From NCBI RefSeq assembly GCF_030441895.1, contig NZ_JARJAS010000010.1: a stretch of 64,000 nucleotides of DNA. The stretch is one strand, 5' to 3'. A program made the translations under genes and the position numbers. Every line of letters begins with the position of its first letter. The stretch's first letter is position 1. Source of the stretch: Enterococcus_D entomosocium. GTDB taxonomy: Bacteria; Bacillota; Bacilli; Lactobacillales; Enterococcaceae. Of the stretch, positions 34,087 through 42,558 are shown piece by piece. Under the pieces are notes generated by a model, which ran no database searches, had not been told where the DNA came from, and saw nothing but the letters and a program-made list of their open reading frames with translations.

Positions 34087-35358
34087 ATGATGATGAAAAA
34101 AATGTCTCGAGTTCTTTTTTTAAGTGTAGCAGCTTTAGGATTAGGTGCTTGCGGTCCACAAAGTGAAGGGACAGATAGTACTGCAGCAAATAGTGGCAGC
34201 GATAATGACTATGATCTATTGGTCTGGGAAGACCAAGCAAAATCAGCTGGGATTGAAGAGGCAGTCAAACAATTTGAAGAAGAACACGATGTGACGATCA
34301 AAGTGGTCGAAAAAGCCTATGGTGGACAGATTGAAGATTTACGATTGGATGGACCCGCTGGTACAGGTGCGGATGTCATCACAATTCCTGGTGATCAAAT
34401 CGGTACAGCAGTTACCGAAGGGTTGTTGAAAGAATTAACAGTCGATCAAACGCTACAAGATCTGTATACGGAATCAGCAATGCAATCGCAAATCGTTGAT
34501 GGCAAAGTTTACGGCTTACCAAAAGCGGTTGAAACACAAATTTTGTATTATAACAAAGAGCTAATTTCCGAAGAAGACTTGCCACAGACAACGGATGAGT
34601 GGCTAGAGTATTCTAAATCTGTTTTAGGTGCTGACAGTTATGGGTTACTGGCATTATGGGATCAAATTTATTACGCACAAGGTGTATTGAGCGGTTATGG
34701 CGGTTATGTTTTTGGCGAGAATGCCGATGGATCCTATGACCCTGAAGATATTGGATTAGCTAATGAAGGTGCGATCGAAGGAGCGGACTATATCCAACAG
34801 TTTTATGATGCAGGTGTTTTTCCATCCGGATTGGTCGGTGAACAAGGAATCAATGTGTTGGACTCTTTATTTACGGAAGGAAAAGCTGCAGCTGTCGTCT
34901 CGGGACCATGGAACTTGTCTCCTTATAAAGAAGCGGGCATCGACTATGGTGTGAAAGAATTGCCATTATTAGGGAATGGTGAACATATGGGCTCCTTTAT
35001 CGGTGTCAAAAGCTACAACGTAAGTAGCTATTCCCAAAACCCTGAATTAGCTGAAGCGTTCGTGAAATTTATCAGCAATGAGGAGAATTCAAAAGTCCGT
35101 TATGAAAAAACACAAGAAGTACCAGCGGTTGCTTCTTTGGCAGATGATCCATCAGTTCAAGAAAGTGAAAGTGCTGCAGCCATCGCCGCTCAGTCCCAAC
35201 ACGCAGAACTAACACCAGGGATCACTGAAATGAATTCAGTATGGGAACCAATGGATGCCGCATTGCAAACCATTGCTACTGGAAAGGCTGAACCGAAAAC
35301 AGCTCTACCACAGGCAGTCGATCAGATCAAATCAGCCATTGCAGCAATTCAAAACTAA
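34087..35358 (+). CDS. ganS: galacto-oligosaccharide-binding lipoprotein, GanS-like
   Basis: This binding protein of 423 residues has a lipoprotein signal ending in LGLGACG (Cys22). It belongs to the MalE/CycB family: the mature part has the two-lobe pattern, with FLARD-like residues in the hinge, and the middle carries YGLPKAVETQILYYNKEL, typical of oligosaccharide binders. The ATG is one of three in a row after AAAGGTGGAG. It heads the ganS-P-Q-A operon. A strong hairpin after its stop should lower expression of the permeases relative to this protein. Confidence 0.88.
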   Translation: MMMKKMSRVLFLSVAALGLGACGPQSEGTDSTAANSGSDNDYDLLVWEDQAKSAGIEEAVKQFEEEHDVTIKVVEKAYGGQIEDLRLDGPAGTGADVITIPGDQIGTAVTEGLLKELTVDQTLQDLYTESAMQSQIVDGKVYGLPKAVETQILYYNKELISEEDLPQTTDEWLEYSKSVLGADSYGLLALWDQIYYAQGVLSGYGGYVFGENADGSYDPEDIGLANEGAIEGADYIQQFYDAGVFPSGLVGEQGINVLDSLFTEGKAAAVVSGPWNLSPYKEAGIDYGVKELPLLGNGEHMGSFIGVKSYNVSSYSQNPELAEAFVKFISNEENSKVRYEKTQEVPAVASLADDPSVQESESAAAIAAQSQHAELTPGITEMNSVWEPMDAALQTIATGKAEPKTALPQAVDQIKSAIAAIQN

Positions 35359-35446
35359 AAAGTCGTTACGAGGACAAACGTTTCGGATGGTGATTCAGCA
35401 CTAGGAATCAAGTAATGCCGAACGAAACGTTTGTCAGCGGCTTTTT
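35357..35446 (+). terminator. intergenic attenuator hairpin between ganS and ganP
   Basis: Arms GACAAACGTTTCG and CGAAACGTTTGTC (35373-35385 with 35423-35435) are extended by AAAAAGTCG/CGGCTTTTT (35357-35365 with 35438-35446). It lies within the operon and should give partial termination or mRNA protection, so that the binding protein is made in excess. Confidence 0.7.
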
Positions 35447-35464
35447 CTTACAGGGGGCGAAAAT

Positions 35465-36733
35465 GTGAAAAACACGCAGTCGTATGCAAAACGAGCAATG
35501 TTATTCTCGATAATACCAGGATTCGGTCAATTTTATAATCGGCAAAAAATCAAAGGCGCTTTATTTTTCTTCTTTTTTGCTATGTATCTTGTCGTCTTTA
35601 AAGATTTATTTAATATGGGACTTTGGGGCATCGTGACATTAGGCGTGGAAGTGCCGAGAGACAATTCCATCTTTTTATTAGCAGAAGGATTAGTTGCCTT
35701 GATCGTCATCGGTTTTGGTCTGTTGTTCTATTATTTAAACATCCGTGATGCCTATAAAAACGGCGAATTAAGAGACAATGAGCTACCAGTCAACTCTATC
35801 CGTGAAAGCTACCAGGCACTATTAAGAGAAGGCTATCCTTATTTAATGAGTAGCCCAGCATTTTTCTTACTCGTGTTTTCTGTTATTTTTCCGATTCTCT
35901 TTAGTATCGCGTTAGCTTTTACGAACTATGATCTCTATCATTCTGCACCTGCCAATTTAGCAGATTGGGTGGGATTAGAGACCTTTAAGAAGATTTTTAC
36001 TGTCGATATTTGGCGTAGTACCTTCTTCAATGTTCTAGGCTGGACAGTTATCTGGACCTTGATCGCCTCAACGTTACAAGTTTCTATCGGAATATTTTTA
36101 GCGGTGCTGGTGCATCAAAAAGAACTACGATTCAAAAAGTTCTTTCGAACGATTTTGATCCTCCCATGGGCAGTTCCGGGATTTGTTACGATCTTGGTAT
36201 TTTCAGGAATGTTCAATGATTCCTTTGGTGCGATCAATAATACGATTTTGAATTTCTTCCAGATTTCACCGATTCCTTGGCTAACGAGTGCGAATTGGAC
36301 CCGTTTAGCTTTGTTACTGATTCAAGGCTGGCTAGGCTTTCCGTATATTTTTATCGTGACTACAGGGACGCTGCAATCCATTCCTGATGATTTGTATGAG
36401 GCGGCGACCATCGATGGTGCTTCAGCTATGCAAAAATTCCGACGAATCACATTGCCATTACTGCTTTATGCAATGGCACCAATTTTGATTACGCAATATA
36501 CGTTTAACTTCAACAATTTCAATATCATTTATCTGTTTAATTCTGGTGGGCCGGCAGTTCCTGGTTCGACCGCTGGTGGTACCGATATTTTGGTTTCATG
36601 GATCTATAAGCTCACGATGCAAAATAGTCAATATGCACTAGCAGCAGCATTGACGATTCTCTTATCGATCGTCGTGATCGCGATTGCTTTATGGCAATTC
36701 CGCCGAACAAATTCATTCAAGGAGGTTGGATAA
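35465..36733 (+). CDS. ganP: maltose-type ABC permease, GanP-like
   Basis: This 422-residue permease has extra N-terminal membrane segments, as MalF/GanP proteins do. The cytoplasmic EAA loop is YEAATIDGASAMQKFRRITLPL (about 310-331). It starts at GTG with AGGGGGCG ahead. It pairs with the next permease to form the channel for galacto-oligosaccharides or beta-galactosides. The 107-bp gap from ganS holds the attenuator hairpin. Confidence 0.88.
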   Translation: MKNTQSYAKRAMLFSIIPGFGQFYNRQKIKGALFFFFFAMYLVVFKDLFNMGLWGIVTLGVEVPRDNSIFLLAEGLVALIVIGFGLLFYYLNIRDAYKNGELRDNELPVNSIRESYQALLREGYPYLMSSPAFFLLVFSVIFPILFSIALAFTNYDLYHSAPANLADWVGLETFKKIFTVDIWRSTFFNVLGWTVIWTLIASTLQVSIGIFLAVLVHQKELRFKKFFRTILILPWAVPGFVTILVFSGMFNDSFGAINNTILNFFQISPIPWLTSANWTRLALLLIQGWLGFPYIFIVTTGTLQSIPDDLYEAATIDGASAMQKFRRITLPLLLYAMAPILITQYTFNFNNFNIIYLFNSGGPAVPGSTAGGTDILVSWIYKLTMQNSQYALAAALTILLSIVVIAIALWQFRRTNSFKEVG

Positions 36734-36734
36734 C

Positions 36735-37589
36735 ATGAAGGCAGCAAGTATGAAAAAACAAAAATTTGTCCGCCTATCCTTGACGTATCTCGTACTGATT
36801 TTTACGGTAGTGGTGATCGTCTACCCTTTACTATGGACGATCGGTGCTAGTTTTAATCCTGGGAACAGTTTAATAAGTACGAGTCTGATTCCGACGAGTC
36901 CGACATTAAGTCACTACACGAAATTGTTTGCTGGCGACAATTCGCTATATTATAGTCAATGGTATTTGAATTCATTGAAAATCAGTGTATGCACTATGTT
37001 CCTGTCACTGATCTTTGTCTCCATGACGGCTTATTCCTTTTCACGGTTTCGTTTTACAGGCCGTAAAAATGGATTGATGCTGTTCTTACTACTACAAATG
37101 ATCCCGCAGTTCTCTGCCTTGATCGCAATTTTTGTACTGGCGCAAATGCTCGGCTTGATCAATAGTCATTGGTTGCTGATCTTGATTTACGTTGGGGGTC
37201 AGATTCCCATGAACACGTACTTATTGAAAGGATATTTTGACTCGATTCCGTTAGATTTAGACGAGAGTGCCAAGATAGATGGTGCAAGCAATACGCGAAT
37301 ATTCTGGCAAATTTTGATTCCATTATCTCGACCAATGCTGGCAGTGGTTGCCATGAATGGTTTCACCGGACCACTGGGAGACTTTGCCCTGTCTTCAGTG
37401 ATTTTACGTAATCCTGAGTACTATACATTACCCATCGGGTTATACAAATTAGTCACGGATAAAATGGGTGCCAGCTATACGACTTTTGCGGCAGGGGCCA
37501 TTTTGATCAGTATTCCGATCGCGCTCGTCTTTATTGCATTACAAAAACATTTTGTCACCGGTTTGACCGCTGGCGGCACAAAAGGATAG
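36735..37589 (+). CDS. ganQ: maltose-type ABC permease, GanQ-like
   Basis: This 284-residue permease has six membrane segments. The EAA loop is LDESAKIDGASNTRIFWQILIPL and the C-terminus is KHFVTGLTAGGTKG, typical of MalG proteins. AAGGAGG precedes the ATG at 36735, which overlaps nothing; an upstream ATG would lie inside ganP. With ganP it forms the channel. No ATPase is present in the operon, so a shared MsmK-type ATPase from elsewhere is expected. Confidence 0.9.
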   Translation: MKAASMKKQKFVRLSLTYLVLIFTVVVIVYPLLWTIGASFNPGNSLISTSLIPTSPTLSHYTKLFAGDNSLYYSQWYLNSLKISVCTMFLSLIFVSMTAYSFSRFRFTGRKNGLMLFLLLQMIPQFSALIAIFVLAQMLGLINSHWLLILIYVGGQIPMNTYLLKGYFDSIPLDLDESAKIDGASNTRIFWQILIPLSRPMLAVVAMNGFTGPLGDFALSSVILRNPEYYTLPIGLYKLVTDKMGASYTTFAAGAILISIPIALVFIALQKHFVTGLTAGGTKG

Positions 37590-37598
37590 GAAGAGAAG

Positions 37599-39656
37599 AT
37601 GACAAGATATAACTTAGAAGAACGCTTTTTACATGGTGGGGATTATAATCCTGACCAGTGGCTAAATTATCCCGAGATCTTAGCCAAAGATTTAGAACTA
37701 ATGGAAAAAGCTCATGCTAATACATTTTCCCTTGGTATTTTTGCTTGGAGTGCCTTAGAGCCAGCAGAAGGGGTGTTTCAATTTGAATGGTTAGACAAAA
37801 TCATGGATCAGCTCGCCGAACGAAACAGTAACGTCATTTTAGCGACGCCAAGCGGTGCGCGTCCTGCCTGGTTGTCTAAAGCATACCCTGAAGTTCTCCG
37901 GACCAATGAAAAACGGGAAAAAATGTTACACGGTGGGCGACACAATCACTGTTTTTCTTCGCCAATCTATCGTGAGAAAGTGGCGATCATCAATCGGAAA
38001 TTAGCTGAACGCTACCACGATCACCCAGCACTATTGATGTGGCATATTTCCAATGAGTATTCTGGAGATTGTCATTGTCCTATTTGCCAAGAAAACTTTC
38101 GTCAGTGGGTCAAGCAGAAGTATCAAACGCTAGCAGCCTTGAATGAGGCCTGGTGGGGACCGTTCTGGAGCCATACGATCACCGATTGGTCGCAAATCGA
38201 ATCTCCTTCACCGATCGGCGAAATGCAAGTTCATGGACTAAATCTAGACTGGCATCGTTTTGTAACCGATCAGACTATTGATTTCTATGAACATGAGATC
38301 AAAGACATTCGTCGTTTGTCTCCAGATGTGCCGATCACAACGAATTTCATGGCAGATACCCGTGATTTGATTCCCTTTTATAGTCTTGATTATGGAAAAT
38401 TTGCCCAGCATGTGGATGTCATTAGTTGGGACTGTTATCCTGCTTGGCATAATGATTGGGGAACGACAGCCGATTTGGCAAGTAAGGTTGGGTTTATCAA
38501 TGATCAATATCGTAGCTTGAAAAAGCAACCATTTTTGATCATGGAATCAACCCCTAGTGGTGTGAATTGGCATCCAGTCAACCGCACGAAACGCCCCGGG
38601 ATGCATCTGTTGTCTTCTATGCAATTTATTGCTCACGGTTCAGATAGTAATCTTTATTTTCAATGGCGAAAATCTCGAGGCTCATCTGAGAAGTTTCATG
38701 GGGCCGTCGTGGACCATGACAACGACGAGCAAAATCGTGTTTTTCAAGATGTAGCAGAAGTGGGGAAAGCCTTAGAAGAAATCAAAGAAATCAAAGGATT
38801 GCACAAAAAAGCCAAAGTGGCGATCATCTATGATTGGGATAACAATTGGGCGCTCAATGATGCGCAAGGTTTTGGTTTAGAGAGCAAACGCTACCCACAA
38901 ACGTTGCAAGAGCATTACCGCTATTTTTGGGATCATGACATCGCGGTTGATGTCATCACGAAAGATCATGACTTTGATGCTTATCAATTGATCATCGCTC
39001 CGATGCTTTACCTCTTACCAAAAGAAACTATGAAAAAATTTCAACAGTATACGAAAAATGGCGGGACACTGGTTTCCACTTATTTGACGGGGATCGTGAA
39101 TGAAACGGACTTGACCTATTTAGGAGGATGGACCCAAGAGTTAGAAGAACTGTTTGGTGTGTCTGTGAAAGAAATCGATACGTTATATCCGAAACAAAAA
39201 AATATGCTTTTAATGAAGGAACAGCAGTACCAAATTCATGATTATTGTAGTATTGTCCAAACAAACACCGCCCAAACGTTAGGGGTGTACGGTGCAGATT
39301 TTTATCAAGGTCAAGCTGCAGTGACCGTAAATGATTATGGTGAAGGAAGTGCCTACTATCTTGGGGGACGGACGGATCAAGCCTTTTTGGAAGACTTCTA
39401 TCAAGAAGTAACACAACAGCTTCGCTTACAAAATGAGTGGGTCCGCCAAGGTTCAACGAACGTGTCGATTCAAAGTAGAGAAAGTCAGCAAGAGCAGCTC
39501 GCTCCGACTACCTATTATTTTGTGATGAATTTTTCCGAAGAAAATCAAGAAGTAGAGGTAGCAACTTCAGGAATCGACTTGCTTACAGGAAAAACGACAA
39601 ACCAACTTCTTCAGTTGGCGCCTTATGAGGTGCAGATCATCAAAGTGACAGCATAA
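37599..39656 (+). CDS. ganA: GH42 beta-galactosidase, GanA-like
   Basis: This 685-residue enzyme is a GH42 beta-galactosidase. The acid/base Glu153 is in WHISNEY and the nucleophile Glu316 is in LIMESTP. Cys118, Cys158, Cys160 and Cys163 form the usual zinc cluster of the family. There is no signal peptide, so it hydrolyses imported beta-galactosides inside the cell. It is the last gene of the gan operon, ten bases after ganQ. No extracellular galactanase (ganB) follows, so the operon probably scavenges short galacto-oligosaccharides and not polymer. Confidence 0.93.
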   Translation: MTRYNLEERFLHGGDYNPDQWLNYPEILAKDLELMEKAHANTFSLGIFAWSALEPAEGVFQFEWLDKIMDQLAERNSNVILATPSGARPAWLSKAYPEVLRTNEKREKMLHGGRHNHCFSSPIYREKVAIINRKLAERYHDHPALLMWHISNEYSGDCHCPICQENFRQWVKQKYQTLAALNEAWWGPFWSHTITDWSQIESPSPIGEMQVHGLNLDWHRFVTDQTIDFYEHEIKDIRRLSPDVPITTNFMADTRDLIPFYSLDYGKFAQHVDVISWDCYPAWHNDWGTTADLASKVGFINDQYRSLKKQPFLIMESTPSGVNWHPVNRTKRPGMHLLSSMQFIAHGSDSNLYFQWRKSRGSSEKFHGAVVDHDNDEQNRVFQDVAEVGKALEEIKEIKGLHKKAKVAIIYDWDNNWALNDAQGFGLESKRYPQTLQEHYRYFWDHDIAVDVITKDHDFDAYQLIIAPMLYLLPKETMKKFQQYTKNGGTLVSTYLTGIVNETDLTYLGGWTQELEELFGVSVKEIDTLYPKQKNMLLMKEQQYQIHDYCSIVQTNTAQTLGVYGADFYQGQAAVTVNDYGEGSAYYLGGRTDQAFLEDFYQEVTQQLRLQNEWVRQGSTNVSIQSRESQQEQLAPTTYYFVMNFSEENQEVEVATSGIDLLTGKTTNQLLQLAPYEVQIIKVTA

Positions 39657-39690
39657 GATCAATAAAACTATTGTGTCAATTATATGAGAA

Positions 39691-39735
39691 AAAAGAAGTA
39701 CTAACGCTGATGAAAAGCGTTAGTACTTCTTTTTT
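39691..39735 (+). terminator. terminator after ganA
   Basis: An 18-bp repeat (39691-39708 with 39716-39733) with a 7-nt loop ends in a T-run. It also faces the convergent flavoprotein gene, whose stop lies 13 bp beyond. Confidence 0.9.
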
Positions 39736-39747
39736 ATAGAGAATGGT

Positions 39748-41262
39748 TTAATTTTCTTGCGCAAATTCGGCAGCTTTTGTTCCTGCTTGGCGTCCGAAGA
39801 TGATGATATCGGCAACTGCATTTCCGCCAATTCGGTTTTCACCATGCAACCCACCAGTTACTTCTCCGGCTGCAAAGAGACCTGGAATGATCTCGTTATC
39901 CGTAGCGATCACTTCTGTGTTCGTGTTGATCTTCACGCCGCCCATCGTGTGGTGGATACCAGGAGCAATGGCGATGGCATAGTAAGGTCCTGTTGACAAA
40001 TCGTTGTCCATTGCTGTGCTGCGTCCAAAGGCTTCGTCTTCACCAGCAGCCACACTGCTGTTCCAGGTAGCGATCGTTTCAGCAAGCGCTGCTTCTGGCA
40101 TGTCCAATTCTTTTGCTAATTCTTCGATCGTGTCAGCGGATTTGACTAACCCTTGTTGCTCGTAAAAATCAATGGCTGTTACGCGTTCTTTGACACCTGC
40201 ATCAAAAACTAACGTTGCCGATTTTTCAGGTAGGGCAATAATCGCTTCAGAGACTTTGTCTCGTGTTTCCATTTCATTGAAGAACCGTTCGCCTTCTTGA
40301 TTGACCAAGATCGCGCCTTCTCCACGGACAGCTTCAGTGATCAACAGTGATTTAGACTGATCCACTGTTGGGTGGATTTGGATTTGCTCTAAATCAACCG
40401 TTTGTCCGCCTAACGCTTCGATCATTTTGATTCCATCACCAGTCGAACCCTCTTGGTTCGTTGTCACGTAGTCTGCCAATTCTGGTTTGTACTCAGTGAT
40501 CATGTCGAAATTGGCACCGAAACCGCCTGTTGTAACGACAACTGCTTTGGCATCAATGGTTTGTTCGTTTCCTTCTACTTCAACGGTCACCCCGTTGACT
40601 TGACCATCTTCTTCATTGATTTCTTTGACATCGGCATTTACAAAAATTGGGATTTCCAATTCATGGATGTTGCGCATCAAGCCATCAACTAAGTATTCCC
40701 CAACCGCGGAACCATCAGATGGACGGTGCGTTCTTTTTTCACTCATCCCGCCAGTCGTTGTTAAGTTGTCTAAAGTGATACCCATGGAATCTAACCAATC
40801 GATCGCTTCTGCTGAATGATCCACAAAGTAGCGCAACAATTCTTCATCATTGGTGTTGTGACCGCCAGCTAATGTTTCTTCATAGAATAGATCGTTTGAA
40901 TCTTCAATGCCTTCTGCTTCTTGGAATTTGGTTTCTGAAGCGTTCATTCCTGCAGAAGATTTCAATGTATTCCCACCAGAAATTGGCATTTTTTCTAAAA
41001 TAACTGGGTTTGCGCCAGCTTCCTTTGCTTGGATCGCAGCGGCCATTCCAGCGCCACCCGCACCGACAATCACGACATCGTAGCTGTCTGCAAGTTCGCT
41101 AGGGTCTGTGTATTCTTGACCAGATGCAGCTGAAGTTGCATCTGTTTCTTCATTAGCAGATGAACCAGTACTTGTGCTGCTGCTTGTTTGTGAATCAGCG
41201 CCACAAGCACTCAAAGTTGCTAACGAGGTTAGGACTAATAGTGTTTGGAAAATTTTCTTCAT
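39748..41262 (-). CDS. exported fumarate reductase-like flavoprotein (lipoprotein)
   Basis: This 504-residue protein starts at ATG 41262 with TTAGGAGGAAT ahead; an upstream extension has no ribosome site. The signal ends in LATLSACGAD (Cys20), so the mature protein is a lipoprotein outside the cell. FAD binding is shown by DVVIVGAGGAGMAAA (62-76), and the fumarate reductase active-site region is present (THRPSDGSAVGEYL and the C-terminal IHHTMGG). It matches flavocytochrome-c/FrdA-like soluble reductases of fumarate, urocanate or similar enoates. The N-terminal FMN-binding domain and the flavin-attachment motif are absent, so the electron donor is not obvious. Confidence 0.88.
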   Translation of the reverse strand: MKKIFQTLLVLTSLATLSACGADSQTSSSTSTGSSANEETDATSAASGQEYTDPSELADSYDVVIVGAGGAGMAAAIQAKEAGANPVILEKMPISGGNTLKSSAGMNASETKFQEAEGIEDSNDLFYEETLAGGHNTNDEELLRYFVDHSAEAIDWLDSMGITLDNLTTTGGMSEKRTHRPSDGSAVGEYLVDGLMRNIHELEIPIFVNADVKEINEEDGQVNGVTVEVEGNEQTIDAKAVVVTTGGFGANFDMITEYKPELADYVTTNQEGSTGDGIKMIEALGGQTVDLEQIQIHPTVDQSKSLLITEAVRGEGAILVNQEGERFFNEMETRDKVSEAIIALPEKSATLVFDAGVKERVTAIDFYEQQGLVKSADTIEELAKELDMPEAALAETIATWNSSVAAGEDEAFGRSTAMDNDLSTGPYYAIAIAPGIHHTMGGVKINTNTEVIATDNEIIPGLFAAGEVTGGLHGENRIGGNAVADIIIFGRQAGTKAAEFAQEN

Positions 41263-41363
41263 TGTTTTTATTCCTCCTAAAACTTTTTCCAAATCAAAGA
41301 CTAACATAGTTGTCATGTTATTTTTAGGTTTTGTTCGAAAAATCACATAATAATTAGAAAAGT

Positions 41364-41648
41364 TTAATTTATAAAGCGTTTTAGTCGAGATGAAAGGGTT
41401 TCTTGGTCATCATAAAAAAGAGTAGATTCGTGAATTTGTGGAAATAGAAGAATTACTGATTCTTTGATTTGTTTGGTATTAATCATGAAGGGAGTATGAA
41501 ATGAGATTTGATTTTTCTCTTTTCTGTTATTGAAAAAAAGTACGTCACTGAGGTGCCGAGGAACGATCTCTTTTATTGAAAATAAATTAAACGCTTTGCG
41601 ATCAAAAGATAGAAAGAAATTAGTGGAATCAGTATTTGTGGTCGCCAA
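41364..41648 (-). pseudogene. possible degraded regulatory gene remnant
   Basis: An open frame of 94 codons (TTG start, no ribosome site) lies upstream of the flavoprotein gene. The C-terminal half (IHESTLFYDDQETLSSRLKR) has a look of a LytTR-type or similar DNA-binding tail. A second plausible stretch, LDFFKKHRNFLAMVLETQD, lies just upstream in another frame (about 41650-41740). Together they look like a decayed or frameshifted regulator, but composition is AT-rich and chance coding cannot be excluded. The rest of the 41263-41834 gap holds only the metal-system promoter and operator. Confidence 0.22.
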
Positions 41649-41739
41649 TTTTTATTCAATAAATAGAGATAGAATCTTGGGTTTCAAGAACCATTGCCAA
41701 AAAATTGCGGTGTTTCTTAAAAAAATCAAGAGAACTGTC

Positions 41740-41790
41740 TTGCAAAACCAATCCTTTCTTGTATAATGAAAATAAGTTAGGTCTACCTAA
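41740..41790 (+). promoter_or_regulatory. promoter and DtxR/MntR-type operator of the metal ABC operon
   Basis: TTGCAA (41740-41745) and TATAAT (41762-41767) are 16 bp apart. The perfect palindrome TTAGGTCTACCTAA (41777-41790) follows the -10 box. Such TTAGGT-N2-ACCTAA sites are typical for DtxR-family manganese regulators of streptococci and enterococci, so manganese repression is likely. Confidence 0.7.
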
Positions 41791-41834
41791 AAAATAAATA
41801 AACTATCCTTAACTATGGAAATGGAGTGAAAATA

Positions 41835-42557
41835 ATGATTACTTTTTCAGAAATATCCGCAGCCTATGATGGCAATCATCAAGTGATCTCGGATTTGTCG
41901 TTTCAAGTAGAGAAACCAGCGATCGTAGGGATCATCGGACCAAATGGGGCAGGGAAGTCGACGCTGATCAAAGCGGCGTTGAAGTTGATCCCTTCCAGTG
42001 GGAACATGAGTGTCAACAAAAAAGCGTTAAAAGACTTTCAAAAGGAAATTGCCTATGTCGAACAAAAGACTGCGGTTGATTACACGTTTCCGATCACAGT
42101 CAAAGAAGTCGTATCTTTAGGCTTGTATCCTAAGATGCGCATGTTCCAAAGAATGTCGGCCAACGATTGGCAGAAAGTGACAGCCGCTCTGGCAGCGGTA
42201 GAAATGGAATCCTTTGCGGAGCGTCAGATTGGGGAATTGTCCGGTGGGCAGTTTCAGCGGGTCTTGATTGCTCGAACGTTGGTGCAAGATGCTAACTATA
42301 TCTTCCTCGATGAGCCCTTTGTAGGGATCGATGCCACCAGTGAAGCGATCATCGTCGGCCTGTTGCGTAACTTGCGAGATGCCGGAAAGACGATTTTTAT
42401 CGTTCATCATGATCTGGGGAAAATCACCGAATACTTTGATTACTTGGTTTTTCTCAATCAAACCCTGATCGCTGCGGGCCCAGTGAGTGAAGTCTTTACC
42501 GAAAGCAATTTGAAGCAAACATTTGGCGATGCGATCATCGTGAAAGGAGGCGTTTAA
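41835..42557 (+). CDS. manganese/zinc-type ABC transporter ATPase
   Basis: This 240-residue ATPase starts at ATG 41835, 8-9 bases after GGAG; a GTG nine bases upstream is a poorer choice. Walker A is GPNGAGKST, the ABC signature is LSGGQFQRV and Walker B is YIFLDEPF. The switch histidine is in VHHDLG. It belongs to the MntB/ZnuC/EfaC type that drives uptake of Mn2+ or Zn2+. The permease gene starts 1 bp after its stop. The upstream DtxR-type operator favours manganese. Confidence 0.93.
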   Translation: MITFSEISAAYDGNHQVISDLSFQVEKPAIVGIIGPNGAGKSTLIKAALKLIPSSGNMSVNKKALKDFQKEIAYVEQKTAVDYTFPITVKEVVSLGLYPKMRMFQRMSANDWQKVTAALAAVEMESFAERQIGELSGGQFQRVLIARTLVQDANYIFLDEPFVGIDATSEAIIVGLLRNLRDAGKTIFIVHHDLGKITEYFDYLVFLNQTLIAAGPVSEVFTESNLKQTFGDAIIVKGGV

Positions 42558-42558
42558 C

